DNA of 7,068 bases from Allocoleopsis sp036703385 (GTDB taxonomy: Bacteria; Cyanobacteriota; Cyanobacteriia; Cyanobacteriales; Coleofasciculaceae). Shown here piece after piece: positions 1-4,801 of this stretch. The notes beneath the pieces were generated by a model that worked only from the letters and a program-made list of their open reading frames with translations, did not search any database and was not told the origin of the DNA. The first letter of the stretch is position 1, and each line of letters opens with the position of its first letter. Both the position numbers and the translations under genes were made by a program. The stretch spans positions 1-7,068 of the forward strand of contig NZ_DATNPA010000141.1 of the NCBI RefSeq assembly GCF_036703385.1, written 5' to 3'.

Positions 1-265
1 AAACTCCAAATGACTGATTTGCTCCCAATATCCTAATGCACTATTTTAGCCTTGCCACGCCACTACTGGCTCTCTTGCTGTACTCGTCTAGTCTTGTTAA
101 TCGCCATTGCCTATACTTGTGCTTGCTTAAAAGGAGATAAAACCCAACGCTCGGGTCAGCAAAAATATGTGTGTCGTCTACTCCATCTCCCCCGAAAACA
201 ATCGCTCTCCAACAAAGGAAACGGTAGCGATCGCATTCCTGGGTAAGTTCATGGTCAACTCCCGT

Positions 266-309
266 CTGGCCAGCGTTCTAGGGGTCTTCTCTTATTTTAT
301 TCTGGCCAG
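266..309. repeat. Two copies of the palindrome CTGGCCAG
   Basis: CTGGCCAG occurs at 266-273 and again at 302-309, 36 bp apart start to start, each preceded by T. Each copy is self-complementary, so the two can also pair with each other to form an 8-bp stem around a 28-nt loop in RNA from either strand. The pair lies about 45-90 nt beyond the Mrp stop codon. It could be a 3'-end structure of the minus-strand transcript or a chance pair of restriction-like palindromes. No T-run follows, so a simple intrinsic terminator is not supported. Confidence 0.35.
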
Positions 310-310
310 A

Positions 311-338
311 GTGACAAAAGAGGGTTATTACTCGTCAC
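311..338 (-). terminator. Possible 3'-end hairpin after the Mrp gene
   Basis: On the minus strand GTGAC-GAG is followed by an 8-nt loop and then CTC-TTTT-GTCAC, giving a 5-bp plus 3-bp stem interrupted by a four-base bulge. It begins 15 nt after the Mrp stop codon, where a transcript end would be expected. There is no downstream T-tract, so it would be a weak or processed terminator at best. Confidence 0.22.
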
Positions 339-353
339 CCCTTCAGCAGAACT

Positions 354-1424
354 TCACCAAGGGCGAAAAGTCGTCTCGATCGCCCCAGCTATTTGTACAA
401 ATACCTGCACGACTGTGGAGTTTGGATGAGCTAGCGTCAAGGGCGTTCCCGTATCCCCCCCCATACAAATACTAGGGTCAATGGGAATCTGTCCCAGTAA
501 AGGGGCGTGGAGTTCTGTCGATAGCTGCTGACCTCCACCACTCCCAAAAATCGGAATGCGATCGCCACAGTGACTACAGATTAAATAGCTCATGTTTTCG
601 ATAATGCCAAGCACGGGAATGCCGACACGACGAAACATATGGACGCTACGGCGCACATCCGCAACCGCGACTTGTTGAGGAGTCGTGACTAGGATTACTC
701 CACAGATCGGACTTTCTTGCACAATCGTAATTTGAGCATCGCCTGTACCAGGAGGCAAATCAATCAGCAGGTAATCCAATTCTCCCCATTCCACCTCCTG
801 GATAAACTGAGTCACGATTTTGTGCAAAACAGGCCCTCGCCAAGCGAGGGGATGATCGGGTTCTGCCAGCAGTCCTACTGACATAACTTTGATGTCGTGA
901 GCTTCTAAGGGGAGAAACTTTTGACCGTTAGGTGTATCAATCACCTTGACATCTGCCTGTCCCAATCCCAACATCTGGGGGATGTTGGGGCCATAGACAT
1001 CAGCATCGAGTAAACCCACCTTCGCCCCCTGCAAACTCAAAGCAGCGGCTAAATTAACCGATGTTGTGGACTTGCCTACACCTCCCTTGCCACTGGAAAT
1101 TGCCAACGTCGTTCTGACACCGGGAATGGTACAAATTTGGATATAGATTTTCTTGCACCAAGTTACGGGCGAAAGTACTGATTGAATTTCGGCTTGTAGG
1201 TGATGTTGATGTTTCCCCACATACAGGCGTAGATAAATATAGTCATCCACAACTCGCAGATTCCGTACCATCCCTAAGCTAACGATGTCGTTTTTGAGGA
1301 TGGGTTCAATCACCTGTTTGAGACACTCAACAACTTCTCGTTGCCGAGCTTCAGTCACCGGATCAGGAGGAGTGGCAATTTCCTCTGTATGAGTTTGGCG
1401 GAAGGGAGATTGATGGCTAGGCAT
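354..1424 (-). CDS. Mrp/ApbC/NBP35-family P-loop ATPase (Fe-S cluster carrier), variant form
   Basis: A predicted cytoplasmic 356-residue protein of the Mrp/ApbC/NBP35 family, whose members bind and deliver [4Fe-4S] clusters. The N-terminal part (about 25-105) is a weak MIP18/DUF59-like domain, with IVSLGMVRN at 47-55. Next come the deviant Walker A SGKGGVGKST (111-120), the switch motif LLDADVYGPN (138-147), Walker B IDLPPGTGD (221-229) and the family C-x2-C pair C283/C286 in ICSHCGD, which in homologues holds a bridging cluster between subunits. The ATG at 1424 is chosen because its codons overlap the HEAT stop by 8 nt, implying translational coupling; no good Shine-Dalgarno is visible. The frame is open up to an ATG at 1523, deep inside the HEAT gene, which is unlikely to be the start. 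The N-terminal domain lacks the usual acidic DPE turn and the conserved cysteine, so this is probably an operon-specific paralogue and not the housekeeping Mrp. Confidence 0.9.
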   Translation of the reverse strand: MPSHQSPFRQTHTEEIATPPDPVTEARQREVVECLKQVIEPILKNDIVSLGMVRNLRVVDDYIYLRLYVGKHQHHLQAEIQSVLSPVTWCKKIYIQICTIPGVRTTLAISSGKGGVGKSTTSVNLAAALSLQGAKVGLLDADVYGPNIPQMLGLGQADVKVIDTPNGQKFLPLEAHDIKVMSVGLLAEPDHPLAWRGPVLHKIVTQFIQEVEWGELDYLLIDLPPGTGDAQITIVQESPICGVILVTTPQQVAVADVRRSVHMFRRVGIPVLGIIENMSYLICSHCGDRIPIFGSGGGQQLSTELHAPLLGQIPIDPSICMGGDTGTPLTLAHPNSTVVQVFVQIAGAIETTFRPW

Positions 1425-2385
1425 TTGATGTTTCTGGTGTAGACTCCTGGATCGTCTGAATTGCTCGTTGGGCGTAAATACACACGTCTTTGTCTGGATC
1501 GTCCAGGGATTGCTGGAGTGCATTCAGGGCAGTTGGGTTCCTCAGGATACCGAGTGCGATCGCTGCATCTCGGCGCACATCCGAGTATTCATCTGCCAAC
1601 GCTTTCACTAACGCAGGTAAGGCTTGGTCAGCAGGTGTTTTCTGCAACGCCTGAAGCGTAAACTTCCGCACCTGCCAATGCTCATCTGCCAAAGCCGTTT
1701 CTAAAGCCGGAACTGCCGCAACATCAGCGTGGAGTGCCAACGATTTTGCCGCATTACGCCGCACCTGCCAATCCTTGTCGGTAGTGAGTGCTTGGCACAG
1801 ACAGGGAACTACTTCTGCATCTGCTAAATGTCCTAATGTCAGGGCAGCAGAACGCCGCACGCTCTCATCGAGGTCGGACATCAACGCGATCGCTTCTTTG
1901 CAGCGTTCCACTTGATTAAGATAGCGTAACGTGGTTACTGCCGCTTCCCGTAACTGAGCATTTTCCGACTCAAAGAACGGCAATACATAGGGCAAAGACT
2001 GAGCATCGTGAATCTTCCGCAACAGAATTAACACATTTAGTTGCATATTCACGTCATCTCGATGCAAGGCATCTAGCAGCAGCAACAAGCGATCGGGGGT
2101 AACTAATTCGCCCAAGGCAGATAGCGCTTCTTCCCGGATCTCCTCATCGCTTGAAGCCAAACATTCTACTAAAGCCGGAACCGCCTTAGGATTAGCTAAC
2201 TCCCACAGCGCCGTCACCGCTAGCTTTTGCACAGCCATGCTCTCATCTTGCAGGGCTGTAATCAAGGGTTCTAAGGCATCCTCATCGCCCAAATGTTGCA
2301 GCATTTTGACGGCAACTAGGCGATCGCTTGCGTCGTGCGATCGCAGCATTTCCAACCATTGGTTCAATTCAGAATCAGCAGACAT
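1417..2385 (-). CDS. HEAT-repeat protein, 322 aa
   Basis: Nearly the whole protein is built of about ten helical-hairpin repeats of roughly 31 residues. The recurring pattern is an acidic turn, then VR(R/K), then an A-A-x-x-L helix, then a P-A-L helix, for example WQVRRNAAKSLALH (207-220), HWQVRKFTLQALQK (236-249) and SDVRRDAAIALGIL (268-281). No signal peptide, membrane segment or catalytic motif is visible. HEAT solenoids act as protein-binding scaffolds; cyanobacterial examples include the phycobilin lyase CpcE/F family and NblB, so automated pipelines might label this gene that way, but nothing here points to phycobilisomes. The start at 2385 has AGGAG (2395-2391) five nt upstream, directly after the ferredoxin stop. 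The 10-nt gap before it and the 8-nt overlap with Mrp after it argue for a role with the ferredoxin and the Fe-S carrier, perhaps a maturation scaffold (inference). Confidence 0.88.
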   Translation of the reverse strand: MSADSELNQWLEMLRSHDASDRLVAVKMLQHLGDEDALEPLITALQDESMAVQKLAVTALWELANPKAVPALVECLASSDEEIREEALSALGELVTPDRLLLLLDALHRDDVNMQLNVLILLRKIHDAQSLPYVLPFFESENAQLREAAVTTLRYLNQVERCKEAIALMSDLDESVRRSAALTLGHLADAEVVPCLCQALTTDKDWQVRRNAAKSLALHADVAAVPALETALADEHWQVRKFTLQALQKTPADQALPALVKALADEYSDVRRDAAIALGILRNPTALNALQQSLDDPDKDVCIYAQRAIQTIQESTPETSNA

Positions 2386-2395
2386 CTTTACTCCT

Positions 2396-2623
2396 TTATC
2401 GCAACAAAAAGGGAATTTGAACCGTAATCGCGTTGGTGGGACACTCCTTCTCACAGGGCAAGCAAAACCAGCACTCGTCGTACTTCATATAGGCTTTGCC
2501 CGTTTCTGGGTTCTTCGCTAACACATCCAACGGACACACTTCAATGCAAGCTGTACACTTTTCTAAGCATTTCGATTCATCGACGATTACGGGTACATCA
2601 ACCCGTTGCGTTGTTAGAGCCAT
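2396..2623 (-). CDS. Small 2[4Fe-4S] ferredoxin, AprB-like partner of the flavoprotein
   Basis: A 75-residue electron-transfer protein with eight cysteines in two ferredoxin motifs. Cluster 1 uses C19-x3-C23-x2-C26-x3-C30-P and cluster 2 uses C51-x2-C54-x2-C57-x3-C61-P. The extra residue between the first two cysteines of motif 1 departs from the standard C-x2-C-x2-C-x3-C. AprB, the ferredoxin-like subunit of adenylylsulfate reductase, also has an altered first motif, though with a longer insertion. It ends soon after the second motif, so the C-terminal tail by which AprB wraps AprA is missing. The ATG at 2623 has GGGAG (2632-2628) four nt upstream. It lies 129 bp after the flavoprotein gene and 10 nt before the HEAT gene, and most likely carries electrons to or from the flavoprotein's FAD. 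Ferredoxin identity is secure; the partnership is inferred from position. Confidence 0.93.
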   Translation of the reverse strand: MALTTQRVDVPVIVDESKCLEKCTACIEVCPLDVLAKNPETGKAYMKYDECWFCLPCEKECPTNAITVQIPFLLR

Positions 2624-2752
2624 AACACTCCCTCTGGTTGCTAAAAATCAATGAACTTACCGCAGCGTGGCGGAAATAATTATCCAGTTGAAAAAGGTTA
2701 AAAAGCTTACTCGACAGTCTTTCTTTCCTTCTGTATAAAAGCCTTCTTGCCC
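2624..2752 (-). other. 129-bp spacer between flavoprotein and ferredoxin genes
   Basis: This is the only sizeable gap inside the minus-strand cluster. It contains a short possible hairpin, CCGC at 2660-2663 pairing with GCGG at 2670-2673 around a six-base loop, without a following T-run. No clear -10/-35 pair was found. It may be a processing site or attenuator that changes the ferredoxin-to-flavoprotein ratio, or it may hold a second promoter. Confidence 0.3.
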
Positions 2753-4456
2753 TTACCGCACCGCGACATCATAAACTTCTCGTTCAATATCAACGTCCAC
2801 CACATAAGGCTCAACCGGACGCTTGAACAAAACCATTTCGCCTGATTCATCTTTCTTGAGATTGACGTGGCAGAACCATTCTTCATTGTTCTTTTCGGGA
2901 TAATCCAGTCGGTAATGGTACAACCCCCAACGGCTTTCCCGACGATACAGCGAGGCGCGTGCTGCCATCTCAGCACAATCGCGAATAAAGTGAACCTCCA
3001 TACAGCGCATCAGTTCATGCGGGTCGCGTGCGCCCATCATCTCTAGGGTTTCGTGATAGCGCACAAAGTTTCTCAGCCCAATTTCCATCTTGTGGTCTAC
3101 TTTGGGTGGCTGTAGGTAGTCATTGACCAACCGCCGTAATTTGTACTCCACCTGCGTATGTGGCACGCCATTCGGGTTGTTCAAAGGAGCATAAATTCGT
3201 TGTTTTTCCGCCTCTAAAACATCAGGATTGGGTTCAATATGCTCTAAACCTTCGATATAATTCACAGCATTCGTACCCGCCAACCGACCAAATACAAACG
3301 CTCCAATCATGTAGTTGTGGGGGACACTTGCCATGTCGCCTGCGGCATACAACCCCGGCACCGTCGTCTCCGCCTTCTCGTTGACCCAGACTCCAGAGGC
3401 ACTGTGACCGCTACACAAACCAATTTCAGAGATATTCATCTCTACGCCATGCGTGCGGTAATTTTCACCTCTCCCTTCATGGAACCGCCCTCGGCTGGGG
3501 CGTTCATTCGACCACAGAATCGACTCAATTTCTGAAATGGTGTCTTCATCTAAATGGGTCATCTTCAGTTGAATCGGGCCTTTTCCAGAGTTCAACTCCT
3601 TCCAGATTTCCAGCATCATCTGACCGCTCCAGTAGTCGCAACTGATAAAGCGGTGGCCTTCTGCATTGGCGGTGTAAGCTCCAAAGGGACTAGCGACATA
3701 GGCACAGGCGGGGCCGTTATAGTCCTTCATCAAGGGGTTAATTTGAAAACACTCGATATTCGTGAGTTCTGCACCTGCATGATACGCCATTGAATAGCCG
3801 TCACCAGCATTGGTGGGGTTTTCGTAGGTGCCGTAGAGATAGCCAGAGGCGGGTAAACCTAATCGTCCGCAAGCTCCTGTACACAGAACGACTGCTTTTG
3901 CCTGAATCACGACAAAAGCGCCGTTTCGCACGTCAAACCCTACTGCTCCAATGGTGCGTCCGTCCCTGACTAGAACGCGAGTCGCCATTACCCGATTCGT
4001 GACTTTCGCTTTGTGGCGCTTTACCTGTCGGGTCAAAATTTGTTTCAGGTCTTTCCCTTCTGGCATCGGCAGCACATATTTGCCCACGCGATGCACTTGC
4101 TTCAGGTCGTAATTGCCATGAATGTCTTTTTGGAACTTGACACCCCAGCTTTCCAATTCTTGAATGACTTCAAAGCCTAATTTTCCAGTTTGGTAGACCG
4201 CTTTTTGATTCAGAATCCCATCGTTGGAAATCGTAATTTCGCGAACATATTGCTCTGGGGTAGAATTACCAGGAATGACGGCTGTATTCACACCATCCAT
4301 ACCCATTGCGATCGCCCCACTGCGACGGATATTCGCTTTCTCTAAAATCAGCACCTCTCCCTCAGGATTTGCCTGTTTTGCCTTGATTGCTGCCATTGTT
4401 CCCGCAGTACCACCACCGATGACGAGAACATCTGTCTTCATCCATTGAGTATCCAC
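2753..4456 (-). CDS. AprA/FrdA-like FAD-dependent oxidoreductase (fumarate reductase/succinate dehydrogenase flavoprotein family)
   Basis: A 567-residue soluble flavoprotein of the family holding succinate dehydrogenase/fumarate reductase A subunits, L-aspartate oxidase and adenylylsulfate reductase alpha. It has the FAD-binding GGGTAG (14-19) with the following acidic E39, a second FAD strand VVLCTGACG (189-197), the capping region (about 230-345), the C-terminal FAD motif GLYAAGDM (368-375), and the family's C-terminal helical domain with RRESRWGLYHYRLDYPEKN (505-523). The substrate region is unusual: at the position of the HPT motif of fumarate/succinate enzymes it reads CFQINPLMKDYNGP (236-249), closer to AprA. 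No signal peptide or membrane anchor gene is present, so it is not respiratory complex II. The GTG at 4456 is chosen because GAGGAG lies six nt upstream; an in-frame TTG at 4480 and ATG at 4441 fit the ribosome site poorly. The ferredoxin downstream is the likely electron partner. The substrate is unknown. Confidence 0.9.
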   Translation of the reverse strand: MDTQWMKTDVLVIGGGTAGTMAAIKAKQANPEGEVLILEKANIRRSGAIAMGMDGVNTAVIPGNSTPEQYVREITISNDGILNQKAVYQTGKLGFEVIQELESWGVKFQKDIHGNYDLKQVHRVGKYVLPMPEGKDLKQILTRQVKRHKAKVTNRVMATRVLVRDGRTIGAVGFDVRNGAFVVIQAKAVVLCTGACGRLGLPASGYLYGTYENPTNAGDGYSMAYHAGAELTNIECFQINPLMKDYNGPACAYVASPFGAYTANAEGHRFISCDYWSGQMMLEIWKELNSGKGPIQLKMTHLDEDTISEIESILWSNERPSRGRFHEGRGENYRTHGVEMNISEIGLCSGHSASGVWVNEKAETTVPGLYAAGDMASVPHNYMIGAFVFGRLAGTNAVNYIEGLEHIEPNPDVLEAEKQRIYAPLNNPNGVPHTQVEYKLRRLVNDYLQPPKVDHKMEIGLRNFVRYHETLEMMGARDPHELMRCMEVHFIRDCAEMAARASLYRRESRWGLYHYRLDYPEKNNEEWFCHVNLKKDESGEMVLFKRPVEPYVVDVDIEREVYDVAVR

Positions 4457-4462
4457 TCTTAA

Positions 4463-4468
4463 CTCCTC
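4463..4468 (-). promoter_or_regulatory. Ribosome-binding site GAGGAG of the flavoprotein gene
   Basis: Read on the minus strand, GAGGAG (4468-4463) is followed after six nt (TTAAGA) by GTG at 4456. This spacing favours the GTG start over the TTG at 4480, which would put the site inside the coding region, and over the ATG at 4441, which is 21 nt away. Confidence 0.7.
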
Positions 4469-4485
4469 TTCAGTTAGCAAAAACT

Positions 4486-4491
4486 TTTATA
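4486..4491 (-). promoter_or_regulatory. Possible -10 box TATAAA of the flavoprotein operon
   Basis: TATAAA on the minus strand lies 29 bp ahead of the GTG start, which would give a leader of roughly 20-25 nt. No convincing -35 hexamer lies 16-18 bp further upstream. That would suit a promoter depending on an activator such as the divergent LysR-type protein, but the AT-rich surroundings make a chance match easy. Confidence 0.3.
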
Positions 4492-4533
4492 ACTTTGTAC
4501 TAATAAATTCACTGAGTCCGCTTGTTGACCGAG

Positions 4534-4642
4534 AATTTTAGATTTTAGATTTTGGATTTTAGATTTTGGATTAAAAAATGGTACAAGCCCCGTCTTTCAA
4601 GGCGGAATAAATCTAAAATCGTCAATTCTTCAATCTAAAATC
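4534..4642. repeat. Heptanucleotide tandem repeat with inverted arms and central hairpin (STRR/MITE-like element)
   Basis: Four exact heptads GATTTT(A/G) run from 4541 to 4568 in alternating A, G, A, G form, with partial heptads on both sides (4534-4540 and 4569-4572). The ten-base arm GATTTTAGAT, at 4541-4550 and 4555-4564, is repeated in inverted form as ATCTAAAATC at 4611-4620 and 4633-4642. Between the arms, CCGTCT (4590-4595) pairs with AGGCGG (4600-4605) around a TTCA loop, with one G-T pair. The whole element can fold into an imperfect hairpin of about 100 nt. Short tandemly repeated heptanucleotides are a known intergenic class in filamentous cyanobacteria. The arms and central stem suggest a small non-autonomous mobile or dispersed repeat; no target-site duplication was identified. 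Confidence 0.6.
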
Positions 4643-4673
4643 GGGTGACCTTTTCATATTAGGGGGGAATTTT

Positions 4674-4689
4674 AAAGCTTACAAGCTTT
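4674..4689. promoter_or_regulatory. Perfect dyad AAAGCTT-AC-AAGCTTT, candidate operator
   Basis: Seven-base inverted repeats (4674-4680 and 4683-4689) with a 2-bp spacer lie 113 bp upstream of the LysR-SBP start. A symmetric site in a divergent regulator/target region is where a LysR-type protein often binds, but the match to the usual T-N11-A box was not established. The short spacer and the T-run after it also allow a small hairpin, though two-base loops cannot form without opening the innermost pairs. Confidence 0.3.
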
Positions 4690-4724
4690 TTTGTAACCAG
4701 AAATACCATCTATTTATTCACATT

Positions 4725-4742
4725 ATTTATGATTTTATAAAT
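4725..4742. promoter_or_regulatory. AT-rich dyad ATTTAT-N6-ATAAAT, candidate LysR-type box
   Basis: The 18-bp interrupted palindrome ATTTAT (4725-4730), six bases, ATAAAT (4737-4742) has the size and symmetry of a LysR-type T-N11-A site and lies 59 bp before the LysR-SBP start, overlapping where a -35 region would fall. It could serve autoregulation. It is AT-only in a strongly AT-rich stretch, so chance is a serious alternative. Confidence 0.28.
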
Positions 4743-4766
4743 TAGTTTAATTCATTCATTAAGCTG

Positions 4767-4772
4767 TAAAAT
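4767..4772 (+). promoter_or_regulatory. Possible -10 box TAAAAT of the LysR-SBP gene
   Basis: TAAAAT, preceded directly by TG, lies 29 bp before the GTG start. The -35 region is poor (TTAGTTTAA around 4742-4750). It is placed sensibly relative to the ribosome site but is weakly supported. Confidence 0.28.
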
Positions 4773-4801
4773 AGAAATTTCAATCCGGGGGGTTAGAAAA
4801 C

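Larger units (their letters stand above)
1..353. other. Non-coding stretch downstream of the Mrp gene
   Basis: No convincing gene was found here. Open frames exist on the plus strand (from 52 and from 167), but they lack a correctly spaced ribosome-binding site, have low-complexity composition, and the second runs into the antisense of the Mrp gene. A strong Shine-Dalgarno-like string, AAAAGGAGAT, lies near 127-136 but has no start codon at a usable distance, so it looks orphaned. The stretch holds one HIP1 palindrome (227-234), two copies of the palindrome CTGGCCAG (266-273 and 302-309) and a possible hairpin just after the Mrp stop codon (311-338). It may be the 3' untranslated region of the minus-strand operon plus spacer before a gene beyond the window edge. 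Confidence 0.6.

Noticed and set aside
52..246. Plus-strand frame with a hydrophobic N-terminal stretch and a cysteine that looks like a lipoprotein signal
   Set aside because: It needs a TTG start without a ribosome site, the lipobox does not fit well, and the remaining residues look random.
167..475. Plus-strand 102-codon frame
   Set aside because: Its second part is antisense to the clear Mrp gene, and the SD-like sequence near 127-136 is about 30 nt from the ATG.
1425..1523. N-terminal extension of the Mrp gene to the ATG at 1523
   Set aside because: It would overlap the HEAT gene by 107 bp. The added residues are out-of-frame HEAT sequence with no Mrp similarity, while the ATG at 1424 gives the usual short overlap.
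2386..2454. N-terminal extension of the HEAT protein to an upstream start at 2454
   Set aside because: It would overlap the ferredoxin coding region. AGGAG lies five nt before the ATG at 2385, and the HEAT pattern starts after that point.
2707..2976. Minus-strand 89-codon frame at the end of the flavoprotein gene
   Set aside because: Out-of-frame shadow of the flavoprotein C-terminal domain; no family resemblance.
2753..4456. Respiratory complex II flavoprotein (SdhA/FrdA)
   Set aside because: No SdhB-type iron-sulfur protein or membrane anchor genes nearby, no HPT motif, and the partner is a small two-cluster ferredoxin.
4590..4605. Central hairpin CCGTCT/AGGCGG as an intrinsic terminator
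   Set aside because: It lies between divergent genes, where no transcript should end, lacks a T-run, and is better explained as the centre of the repeat element.
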